NCBI GenBank assembly: GCA_028280405.1
Contig: JANQLW010000007.1
Location: 1 to 48,938, forward strand
Direction of reading: 5' to 3'
Length of the DNA: 48,938 nt
Source of the DNA: Bacteroidales bacterium
Lineage (GTDB): Bacteria > Bacteroidota > Bacteroidia > Bacteroidales > GCA-2711565
Shown in pieces: positions 1 to 7,288 of the stretch (within the stretch, counting starts at the first letter, position 1; the number at the start of each line of letters is the position of its first letter). A program made the translations under genes and the position numbers. The notes beneath the pieces are model-generated. The model saw only the letters and a program-made list of their open reading frames with translations. It was not told the DNA's origin and searched no databases.

Positions 1-154
1 AAGTCATCAATTTGTTCTATATTTTTTTTACAGGCTTATCAACCCTAATATCTTAATAACTATTGTCATGGAAGCTTAAATTGACGGCTATGGGATGGCA
101 TCCTCAACATTATTTAATCAACCTATCCTTTCTTAGCCTAACTACTTTAAAGAA

Positions 155-1327
155 TCAAGAGGATGACATCCCTATAAGATTCTCTAAATGATGATGGTCT
201 ATATTGAATTGTTTTTTTATTTGATCTATTTGATATTGGATTTTATTCTTATCTATTTTCTTTTCAGTTTTCACCGCAGCAATCATCAGGTTTTTACCGG
301 TATGTTCATTACTGATAAATTCAAATATCCTGGATTCATATCCATTCAATTCCAAAATTAAAGAACGTATGGTATCTGTTAGCATCTCAGCCTGTCTCTC
401 CATCAAAATTCCATGTTTTAAAGCAGGATGAACTTCAACATCGGGTTTCATGGATTTGCGAACTTGCTTATGACAACACGGAGCACAAATTATTAAAGAT
501 GCTTTTGACTGTAATCCTCTATAAATAGCATCATCTGTTGCGGTATCACAGGCATGCAATGCAATTAAGACATCTGTTTCTTTTAAAGAATTATCCAGTA
601 TTGAACCTTGGTCAAAACACAATTGCTTAAATCCGGATTCTTTGGCTAAGTCATTACAAAACTGAACCAATTCTTCTCTAAGTTCTATGCCGATTACTTC
701 ACAATTAATCTTTTTGATATCTTGAAGATAGTCATATAAAGCAAAAGTAAGATAACCTTTTCCGGATCCCATATCATGAATTATCAATTTTTCCTTATCA
801 GGAATCTGATCGATGAGTGCATCCAGAATTTCTATATACTTATTGATTTGTTTAAACTTGTCATTTTTTGAAGGCCTGACTCTTCCTTCCCCATCAGTAA
901 TTTCTAATCTGTGAAGATAAAGAGCTGATTGATTTACATACCTTTTTTTCTGATGATCATGTTTTTCAATTACAGCTTTTGTAAAATTAGGCTCTAAGCT
1001 TCTTAAATGCCCCTTCCCTTTTTTATTAATGCTCAACTCATAATCCTGTTTTATTGTAAATAAATGGAATTTCATAAAAGGCTGCATCAAATAAGATTCG
1101 ATGACCTCAACAGCTTCATCAAGCTTATAATTTTTCACTTCATCTCTTGTCTGAAACCGAAAGGTAAAGGATAATACATTTTCATTCTTAAGCTGAATGG
1201 GTCGTATATAAATATTCTTTAACTCTGTACTCTTAGATCGTGGTTTCCCTAAGGTAAGCTTTACCAAGATTCCTTCATTAAAGGCATTTTTTAAATTATC
1301 AATGAATTCGATGATTTGTTGGTGCAT
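155..1327 (-). CDS. SAM-dependent methyltransferase, Methyltransf_32 type
   Basis: This is probably a class I S-adenosylmethionine-dependent methyltransferase of 390 residues. The SAM-binding glycine loop is visible at about residues 186-196 (HDMGSGKGYLTFAL). A later segment, ALHACDTATD followed by CAPCCHKQ at about residues 258-290, is characteristic of the Methyltransf_32 family, whose members include RNA-modifying and METTL25-like proteins. The N-terminal 150 residues are lysine-rich and could be a substrate (possibly RNA) binding part. The substrate cannot be read from the sequence. The gene stands alone on the minus strand, and a promoter-like TATCTTTG lies just upstream at 1351-1344, about 17 nt before the ATG. 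The family call is firm; the substrate is unknown. Confidence 0.8.
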   Translation of the reverse strand: MHQQIIEFIDNLKNAFNEGILVKLTLGKPRSKSTELKNIYIRPIQLKNENVLSFTFRFQTRDEVKNYKLDEAVEVIESYLMQPFMKFHLFTIKQDYELSINKKGKGHLRSLEPNFTKAVIEKHDHQKKRYVNQSALYLHRLEITDGEGRVRPSKNDKFKQINKYIEILDALIDQIPDKEKLIIHDMGSGKGYLTFALYDYLQDIKKINCEVIGIELREELVQFCNDLAKESGFKQLCFDQGSILDNSLKETDVLIALHACDTATDDAIYRGLQSKASLIICAPCCHKQVRKSMKPDVEVHPALKHGILMERQAEMLTDTIRSLILELNGYESRIFEFISNEHTGKNLMIAAVKTEKKIDKNKIQYQIDQIKKQFNIDHHHLENLIGMSSS

Positions 1328-1343
1328 TCTAAAATCTTTTTGA

Positions 1344-1351
1344 CAAAGATA
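1344..1351 (-). promoter_or_regulatory. Bacteroidota -7 element (TATCTTTG) of the methyltransferase gene
   Basis: Reading the minus strand, TATCTTTG matches the Bacteroidota sigma factor -7 consensus TAnnTTTG and sits 17 nt upstream of the start codon at 1327. I see no clear TTG -33 element at the right spacing. The same octamer occurs in front of murB. Confidence 0.5.
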
Positions 1352-1368
1352 GGGAAAACCCCAATAGT

Positions 1369-1386
1369 CCCGGGCTTTAGCCCGGG
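1369..1386. repeat. Small GC-rich hairpin
   Basis: An 8-bp perfect inverted repeat (CCCGGGCT, 2-nt loop, AGCCCGGG) lies in the spacer between the methyltransferase and htpG. It is much richer in GC than its surroundings, as are the other dispersed palindromes in this window. Confidence 0.6.
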
Positions 1387-1424
1387 GAACAAATTTTCAT
1401 TTCCCAATCGTGTTCGTTAATAGG

Positions 1425-1490
1425 CCGTCATGCTGAACTTGTTTCAGCATCTCAGACGTCTCAGATCCTGAAACAAGTTCAGGATGACGG
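1425..1490. repeat. Dispersed palindromic repeat, 'empty' form (28-bp arms)
   Basis: Arms at 1425-1452 and 1463-1490 are inverted complements with two mismatches and a 10-nt loop. Each arm contains the 15-nt near-palindrome CTGAAACAAGTTCAG or its reverse complement (1433-1447 and 1468-1482). The same 15-mer occurs at 5692-5725 and 14426-14459, interrupted by a 19-nt GC-rich block, so this copy looks like the uninterrupted ancestor. A decayed form is at 5777-5791. Spacer 1328-1589 otherwise holds no gene. Confidence 0.75.
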
Positions 1491-1589
1491 GAGGAATAGA
1501 TATCTCCAGCCAATTTGTCACAATATACTCACTGGCACTTATTTTGATAAGTCATTCCCGTTACTAAAAAAATAAAATCAGAATTAGAA

Positions 1590-3497
1590 ATGCAAACAGG
1601 AAAAATTAATGTTCAAACGGAAAACATCTTTCCGATTATCAAGAAATTTTTATACTCAGACCACGAAATATTTTTAAGAGAAATTATATCTAATGCTGTT
1701 GATGCTACCCAAAAGCTGAAAACTTTAGCCAGCGTTGGTAAATTTAAAGAGGAACTGGGCGATTTAACCATTCAGGTTATTTTGGATGAAAAAGCCAAAA
1801 CCCTTACTGTAAAGGATCGTGGTATTGGTATGACTGCCGATGAAATTAACAAATACATTAATGAAATCGCTTTTTCAAGTGCGGAAGAATTTGTAAAAAA
1901 ATTCAAGACCAAATCAGAAGCTGAACAAAATGCCATTATCGGACACTTTGGTTTAGGATTCTATTCTTCATTCATGGTTTCAGATAAGGTTCAAGTCCTT
2001 ACCAAAACATATAAAAAAGGCGGTGCAACCAAAGCCATGAAATGGGAATGTGATGGTAGCCCTGAATATACAGTAACCGAATGCGACAAAAAAGACAGAG
2101 GCACGGAGATCATCATGCACATTGATGAAGACTCAAAAGAATTCTTAAACGAAGCTCGTATTCTGGAACTCCTTAAAAAATATTCAAAATTCTTACCGGT
2201 ACCTATTCAATTCGGAACAGAGAAGATTTCTCAAAAAATAGAAGGAGAAAAAGATAAAGACGGAAATGATAAATATGAAGAAGTTGAAAAGGACAGAATC
2301 ATAAATAATACAAATCCGCTTTGGAAAAATGCTCCGGCTGATTGTAATGATGAGGATTATAAAAACTTCTATCGTGAATTATATCCGATGACTTTTGAAG
2401 AACCTCTTTTCCATATCCATCTGAATGTTGACTATCCTTTCAACCTGACAGGTATTCTTTATTTCCCCAAGGTGAAAAAGAATCTGGAAGTCCAAAAAGA
2501 TAAAATTCAATTATACAGTAACCAGGTATTTATTACCGATTCTGTTGAAGGTATTGTTCCTGAATTCTTAACCTTATTACATGGTGTGATCGATTCTCCT
2601 GATATCCCACTAAATGTAAGCCGTTCATATCTTCAATCAGATTCAAATGTGAAGAAAATTTCTTCTTACATCATGCGTAAAGTAGCAGACAAACTGGAAG
2701 AACTTTTCAAAAAAGACCGTGAAGCCTTTGAAGCTAAATGGGATGACATTAAAGTATTCATTCAATATGGAATGATCTCTGAAACCAAATTCAATGAAAG
2801 GGCTGAGAAATTTTCATTATTTAAAAATACTGATGGCAAATACTTTACAGGAGAAGAATACAAAAAGCATATTGAAACAACACAGAAAGATAAAGACAAT
2901 AAGCTTGTTCATCTATATACAAATAATGCTGAAGAACAACATGCATTTATCCAATCAGCTAAAGAAAGAGGATATGATGTATTATTAATGGATGGTGTTT
3001 TAGATAATCACTACATCAATGCTATTGAGCAAAAAGGACAGGACGTATCTTTCAAGCGTGTGGATTCTGACACTATTGATAAACTAATCAGTAAGGAAGA
3101 AGAGCAACCTTCTAAGCTGGATGACAAGCAAAAAGAAGAGCTAAAATCGGTAATTGAAAGAACAATTGATACCAAAACCTTCACTTTATCTTTTGAAAAT
3201 CTAAGTGAAGCAGAACTACCGTTTACGATCATTCGTCCGGAATTCATAAGAAGAATGAAAGATATGTCGGCACTTGGAGGTGGTGGAATGATGTTCATGG
3301 GAGACATGCCAGAACAATTCAATCTGGTCGCCAATGCAAATAATGCATTATTCTCCCAAATACTGGATGAGAAAGAAGAGGCAACGCAAGATAAGCTTGT
3401 TAAGCAAATCTATGACCTTGCATTACTTTCTCAAAACCTGCTTAAAGGTGAAGCCTTGACTGAATTTGTGAAACGTAGTGTGGAGATCATTAAATAA
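1590..3497 (+). CDS. htpG: Molecular chaperone HtpG (Hsp90)
   Basis: This is the cytosolic bacterial Hsp90 homologue, an ATP-dependent chaperone dimer that remodels client proteins. Its 635 residues match the family's usual length. The N-terminal GHKL ATPase domain shows EIISNAVDA at about 31-39, the DxGxGM-type motif RGIGMT at about 78-83, and GHFGLGFYSSF near 118-128. The middle domain follows, with NVSRSYLQSD near 343-352, and then a C-terminal dimerisation region with a Gly/Met-rich segment (ALGGGGMMFMGDM). It appears to be transcribed alone: the upstream neighbour is divergent and the next gene lies 155 bp downstream beyond a hairpin. Confidence 0.97.
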   Translation: MQTGKINVQTENIFPIIKKFLYSDHEIFLREIISNAVDATQKLKTLASVGKFKEELGDLTIQVILDEKAKTLTVKDRGIGMTADEINKYINEIAFSSAEEFVKKFKTKSEAEQNAIIGHFGLGFYSSFMVSDKVQVLTKTYKKGGATKAMKWECDGSPEYTVTECDKKDRGTEIIMHIDEDSKEFLNEARILELLKKYSKFLPVPIQFGTEKISQKIEGEKDKDGNDKYEEVEKDRIINNTNPLWKNAPADCNDEDYKNFYRELYPMTFEEPLFHIHLNVDYPFNLTGILYFPKVKKNLEVQKDKIQLYSNQVFITDSVEGIVPEFLTLLHGVIDSPDIPLNVSRSYLQSDSNVKKISSYIMRKVADKLEELFKKDREAFEAKWDDIKVFIQYGMISETKFNERAEKFSLFKNTDGKYFTGEEYKKHIETTQKDKDNKLVHLYTNNAEEQHAFIQSAKERGYDVLLMDGVLDNHYINAIEQKGQDVSFKRVDSDTIDKLISKEEEQPSKLDDKQKEELKSVIERTIDTKTFTLSFENLSEAELPFTIIRPEFIRRMKDMSALGGGGMMFMGDMPEQFNLVANANNALFSQILDEKEEATQDKLVKQIYDLALLSQNLLKGEALTEFVKRSVEIIK

Positions 3498-3516
3498 AGC
3501 TACAGGCAGCAGGCTA

Positions 3517-3545
3517 CAAGCTTCAGGCAAATAACCTGAAGCTTG
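3517..3545. terminator. Hairpin downstream of htpG
   Basis: A perfect 11-bp inverted repeat (CAAGCTTCAGG / CCTGAAGCTTG) with a 7-nt loop starts 20 nt after the htpG stop codon. Further AAGCTT-type half copies follow to about 3566. There is no T-tract directly after it, so it may be a dispersed palindrome or an RNA-stabilising hairpin and not a classical terminator. Confidence 0.45.
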
Positions 3546-3652
3546 GGGCATGAAGCTTGAAGCTTATTCTAAATAAGAAAAGGGGACAATAATTCATCAT
3601 TAATTAAGTTATTATAAACTAGGCCCTTTCATTGGTCTGAAAAACATACAGT

Positions 3653-4252
3653 ATGAAAATAAAAAAGTCATGGATCATCATTGGAGTTATTGTAATTTTA
3701 GGGTTAGTGATTTACTCGAATGTTAAAAATACGTTCAATGCAATGCAAATACTTGAGGAAAACATCGAGGGTAAATGGGCTCAAGTAACGACAGATTATC
3801 AAAGAAGAATGGATTTAATCCCCAATTTAGTAAAGACCGTGAAAGGTTATGCAGATTTTGAAAAAGAAACACTAACAGCAGTTGTGAATGCCAGAGCAAA
3901 AGCAACATCTGTTAATGTAAAAGCAGATGATCTGAATCCGGCAATGATTCAACAATTTCAACAAGCACAAGAAGGGATTACTTCATCTCTGGGCCGACTT
4001 TTAGTTACAATAGAAAGATATCCGGACTTAAAAGCCAACCAAAATTTCATGGATTTGCAAGCTCAACTTGAAGGAACAGAAAATCGTATTGCAAATTCAA
4101 GACGAAAATTTAACCAGGCCACTCAGGAATACAATACGTTTATAAAGATATTCCCAAAGAACATTTATGCCAATATTTTTAATTTCGAGAAGAAATCATA
4201 TTTCGAAGCAGAAAAAGGAGCAGAAAAAGCTCCTGAAGTTTCATTCGAATAA
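3653..4252 (+). CDS. LemA family protein
   Basis: This 199-residue protein has one N-terminal membrane anchor (about 7-22, WIIIGVIVILGLVIYS) followed by an alpha-helical bundle. It shows the LemA family hallmark around residues 40-65 (WAQVTTDYQRRMDLIPNLV, then KTVKGYA) and the usual C-terminal FEKKSYFEA segment. The biochemical role of LemA is unsettled. In Bacteroidota it is regularly followed by TPM-domain proteins, exactly as here, and the three genes probably form one operon. The product is expected in the inner membrane with the helical domain exposed. Confidence 0.92.
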   Translation: MKIKKSWIIIGVIVILGLVIYSNVKNTFNAMQILEENIEGKWAQVTTDYQRRMDLIPNLVKTVKGYADFEKETLTAVVNARAKATSVNVKADDLNPAMIQQFQQAQEGITSSLGRLLVTIERYPDLKANQNFMDLQAQLEGTENRIANSRRKFNQATQEYNTFIKIFPKNIYANIFNFEKKSYFEAEKGAEKAPEVSFE

Positions 4253-4286
4253 TGGAAGCTTTAATTATTAACTAATATTTAAGCTT

Positions 4287-4733
4287 ATGGCTATTTCAGC
4301 AAAGAATTTTTTCAGCAAGGAACAAAAAGAGCAAATTAAGCATGCGATCATCAATGCCGAACTCGACACATCGGGAGAGATCAAGGTTCATATTGAAAAT
4401 AATTGTAAGGAAGAAGTATTAGACAGGGCAGCATATTGGTTCGATAAACTTAAGATGCAAAAAACAGAACTCCGGAATGGAGTTTTATTTTATCTGGCAG
4501 TTAAAAGTAAAAAATTTGCCATCATTGGAGATGCAGGAATCAATCAGGCAGTACCTGATAATTTCTGGAGTGAAGTAAAAGATATGATGGCCGGACAATT
4601 TAAAAAAGGAAATTTTACGGAAGGTCTTACAGAAGGAATTAGCAGAACAGGTAAACTTCTCAAAAAACACTTCCCCTATCACTCGGATGATATTAATGAG
4701 CTATCCAACGAAATTTCATTTGGAAAAGATTAA
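4287..4733 (+). CDS. TPM domain-containing protein (short, cytosolic form)
   Basis: This 148-residue protein has a TPM (Psb32/YgcG-type) fold and no signal peptide or membrane helix. Recognisable segments are TSGEIKVHIE at about 29-38, the central NGVLFYLAVKSKKFAIIGDAG stretch near 64-84, and FWSEVKDMM. It lies 34 nt after the LemA gene and ends 2 nt before the next TPM protein, so all three are likely co-translated. Family members are implicated in membrane-protein or photosystem repair in other lineages; the role here is unknown. Confidence 0.85.
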   Translation: MAISAKNFFSKEQKEQIKHAIINAELDTSGEIKVHIENNCKEEVLDRAAYWFDKLKMQKTELRNGVLFYLAVKSKKFAIIGDAGINQAVPDNFWSEVKDMMAGQFKKGNFTEGLTEGISRTGKLLKKHFPYHSDDINELSNEISFGKD

Positions 4734-4735
4734 AC

Positions 4736-5548
4736 ATGAATAAACCAAAATACGTTTTAATATCACTTACCTTTCTTTTTGTAAGTATTCTTTCTTATGC
4801 ACAGGATGATTTCCCAAAACATTCTGAGCCTCCTAAACTCGTAAATGACTTTACAAAAACCCTAAGCAAAAGAGAAATCAGGAATCTCGAAAATAAGCTT
4901 CAGCAGTTTGCAAAAGAAACATCAAACCAGATAACCGTAGTTTTGGTAAAATCACTTAATGGGTATTCGGTAGTTGAGTATGCTGATATATTAGGTGATA
5001 AATGGGGAATTGGACAAAAAGATAAAGACAATGGAGTACTCGTCCTTATTAAATCTAAAACAAAAAAATCAAGAGGAGAAGTTCGAATTTCAATCGGGTA
5101 TGGTTTGGAAGGAATTATTCCTGATGCTATTGGGAAAAGAATTATTGAATATGAAATGATTCCGAAGCTGAAACAAAATGACTATTATGCAGCCCTAGAT
5201 AAAAGCACTTCAGTACTGATGGGCTTGGCTAAAAAAGAATTTAACTCAGATGAATACCTTAATAATAAGAAATCAGGAGGTAAAGCATTTTTCATAGCTC
5301 CCTTTTTTGCAATTTTGATTGCCATCATACTTTTAAGAGCCGCAGGCAGAAGATCACAAACATATGGAAGTTCGAATAGCAGCTTACCTTTATGGGGCAT
5401 ATTCTTCCTTGGAAGCAGTATGGGCAGAAGCAATCATGGTAGCAACTGGTCTAACTTCTCGGGAGGATCCGGAGGTTTTGGTGGCGGAGGCTTTGGCGGC
5501 TTCGGCGGAGGATCATTTGGAGGAGGTGGCGCCAGTGGAAGCTGGTAA
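4736..5548 (+). CDS. YgcG-like TPM domain protein with Gly-rich C-terminus
   Basis: This is an exported and membrane-anchored TPM-domain protein of 270 residues. A signal peptide occupies about 1-22 (ending SYAQDD). The TPM domain spans about 35-170, with VNDFTKTLSKREIRNLE, then GQKDKDNGVLVLI, then the RISIGYGLEGIIPD segment. One hydrophobic helix lies near 182-200, and a Gly/Phe/Ser-rich tail ends FGGGGASGSW, the usual YgcG-family ending. It is the last gene of the LemA-TPM-TPM set and is followed by a probable terminator at 5582. The molecular function is not established. Confidence 0.88.
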   Translation: MNKPKYVLISLTFLFVSILSYAQDDFPKHSEPPKLVNDFTKTLSKREIRNLENKLQQFAKETSNQITVVLVKSLNGYSVVEYADILGDKWGIGQKDKDNGVLVLIKSKTKKSRGEVRISIGYGLEGIIPDAIGKRIIEYEMIPKLKQNDYYAALDKSTSVLMGLAKKEFNSDEYLNNKKSGGKAFFIAPFFAILIAIILLRAAGRRSQTYGSSNSSLPLWGIFFLGSSMGRSNHGSNWSNFSGGSGGFGGGGFGGFGGGSFGGGGASGSW

Positions 5549-5581
5549 TTCAATTACTCAATTGGAAATTAATCATTGTTT

Positions 5582-5610
5582 GGCTGAGGCTCTGCCTCAG
5601 TCATTTTTAT
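5582..5610 (+). terminator. Probable rho-independent terminator of the LemA/TPM operon
   Basis: A 9-bp stem (GGCTGAGGC, loop TCT, GCCTCAGTC, one G-T wobble) is followed by a T-rich run, ATTTTTATTTT. It begins 33 nt after the stop codon of the Gly-rich TPM protein. Confidence 0.7.
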
Positions 5611-5642
5611 TTTAAAGGGCTAAGCCTTCAAAGATATCTGGA

Positions 5643-5659
5643 CTAAGGCACAGCCTTAG
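5643..5659. repeat. Small hairpin in spacer
   Basis: A 7-bp inverted repeat (CTAAGGC, ACA, GCCTTAG) resembles the terminator hairpin 50 nt upstream. It lies in the repeat-rich spacer before actA. Confidence 0.5.
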
Positions 5660-5671
5660 CCTAACTGGGAT

Positions 5672-5745
5672 TTTTTTAAACAGCTAAGATGCTGAACTCC
5701 CGCCTGCGTCGGGCAGGTGTTTCAGCATCTTAGCTGTTTAAAAAA
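5672..5745. repeat. Long hairpin carrying a nested GC-rich element ('filled' repeat)
   Basis: Perfect 25-bp arms at 5672-5696 and 5721-5745 flank a GC-rich 24-nt centre. Positions 5692-5725 (34 nt) are the exact reverse complement of 14426-14459. Within them, the 15-mer seen intact at 1433-1447 is split by a 19-nt insert whose other strand reads CCTGCCCGACGCAGGCGGG. A decayed uninterrupted relative, CTGAAATAAATTCAG, follows at 5777-5791. Apart from these repeats and the terminator, the 524-nt spacer 5549-6072 shows no convincing gene. Confidence 0.8.
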
Positions 5746-6072
5746 TCGAAATCACTTTATTTTATCGTCTTAGATCCTGAAATAAATTCAGGATGAAAGA
5801 TCAACAAATTTCATCCCAATCCCATCCTTCATTCATCATCCATAATTCAAAAAACTGTTATTTATCAATAAAAATATTGCGGTAATTTATTACTTAATTA
5901 TTTATTTTATCTAAAATCTTTTTAAATTTGTTCTCGAAGAGTTTGAAACTTGAATTTAGCAAAATTTCTTCCTAATTTTATTCGCCTTAAAATCAAATAT
6001 TCGATCTGATTTAATCCTTAATTTTTTAGGGCTAAATCGGGATAAAAATGAAAAAATAAAACGTATTATTGC

Positions 6073-7260
6073 ATGAATTGTAATTACCGCACCATTAAGA
6101 TAAGAGCACTCAGATTGTTTGTTTTTATTTTTATTTTAACCCTTTTCTTAAATAATCGGTTGCACGCCCAGGAAGCTAAATCGGGCAAAGATTTATATAC
6201 TGTTTGTAAAGCATGTCACACTATTGGAGGTGGAAAATTAATCGGTCCTGATTTAAAAGGGGTCACTGAAAGACGTGATGAAGCCTGGCTCATAAAGTTC
6301 ATTCAGAATTCTCAGGAAATGATCAAAGCGGGTGATACCATTGCCGTACGATTGTTTAAGGAGTATAATAATATCCCCATGCCTCCGAATAACTATACGG
6401 ATGAGCAGGTAAAGCTAGTTCTGGAATATATCAAGAATTATGATCCGGAAGCGGAAAAAGCTGCTGCCGCCGCTGAAGTACCACAAACAGTGACTGAACC
6501 TGAAATTCCTTCCTATGAGCTAAAACCAGCTTATATGAAAAAAGCAGAAGCAAGGGATTATCAGGCCATATTCATCATATCATTGATCTTATTACTGGTA
6601 GCTGTAGGAGATTTAGTATTAACCCGGTTGATAAAAGCCAAATTTGTACACATAATCGTTATTTTTATTTCGGTGTTTATTATGGGAGAGATTATAATAG
6701 TTGAAGCTCAAGGCCTAGGACGTCAGCAATATTACTCACCTGACCAGCCTATTGCCTTCTCACATAAAGTACATGTCGGGCAAAATAAAATTGACTGTAA
6801 ATATTGCCACACTACTGCTGAAAAAAGTATGCATGCAGGCATCCCTTCCACTCAGTTATGTATGAATTGCCATAATGTAGTAAAAGAAGGAAAAACAACG
6901 GGTAAAGACGAAATTGCCAAGATCTACAAATCGCTTGAAACCAATAAACCTATCGAATGGGTCAAAGTGCATAACTTACCGGATCACGTATTCTTCAGCC
7001 ATGCTCAACATGTAAAAGTAGGGAAACTTGACTGTAAAGAATGCCACGGGCCTGTAGAAACCATGGATAGGATTATCCAGGTAGAAGATTTGAGTATGGG
7101 ATGGTGTATTAATTGTCATCGTAATACAGAGGTTCAATTTGAAGCCAATAAGTTTTATAAAAATTACACTAAGCTTCATGAAGAATTGAATAAAGGCAAA
7201 CGATCCCGTATCACTGTCGATAATGTAGGCGGCAATGAGTGTCAAAAATGTCATTATTAA
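6073..7260 (+). CDS. actA: Alternative complex III subunit ActA, hexaheme cytochrome c
   Basis: This is the multiheme cytochrome c subunit of alternative complex III, a quinol-oxidising membrane complex that feeds electrons to cytochrome carriers or an oxidase. The 395-residue protein has a signal or anchor segment at 12-32. An N-terminal monoheme domain follows (CKACH at 45-49, probable Met ligand in IPMPPN), then two hydrophobic helices (about 163-185 and 192-212). The C-terminal pentaheme part has CKYCH 242, CMNCH 263, CKECH 321, CINCH 345 and CQKCH 390. That gives six CxxCH motifs; classical ActA has five, so the N-terminal domain is an added cytochrome c module, an arrangement I recall in other Bacteroidota. 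The last heme motif ends one residue before the stop. It is the first gene of the actABCDEF operon. Confidence 0.93.
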   Translation: MNCNYRTIKIRALRLFVFIFILTLFLNNRLHAQEAKSGKDLYTVCKACHTIGGGKLIGPDLKGVTERRDEAWLIKFIQNSQEMIKAGDTIAVRLFKEYNNIPMPPNNYTDEQVKLVLEYIKNYDPEAEKAAAAAEVPQTVTEPEIPSYELKPAYMKKAEARDYQAIFIISLILLLVAVGDLVLTRLIKAKFVHIIVIFISVFIMGEIIIVEAQGLGRQQYYSPDQPIAFSHKVHVGQNKIDCKYCHTTAEKSMHAGIPSTQLCMNCHNVVKEGKTTGKDEIAKIYKSLETNKPIEWVKVHNLPDHVFFSHAQHVKVGKLDCKECHGPVETMDRIIQVEDLSMGWCINCHRNTEVQFEANKFYKNYTKLHEELNKGKRSRITVDNVGGNECQKCHY

Positions 7261-7288
7261 TAATTAGCAGCATAAAAATAATTTTCCG

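Noticed and set aside
5364..5615. Plus-strand frame of 83 codons overlapping the Gly-rich TPM gene
   Set aside because: It is the +1 shadow of a Gly/Phe-rich coding stretch and runs into the terminator hairpin.
5923..5930. TAAATTTG as the actA promoter
   Set aside because: The octamer fits, but it is 142 nt before the ATG in very AT-rich sequence with no -33 TTG, so it could easily be chance.
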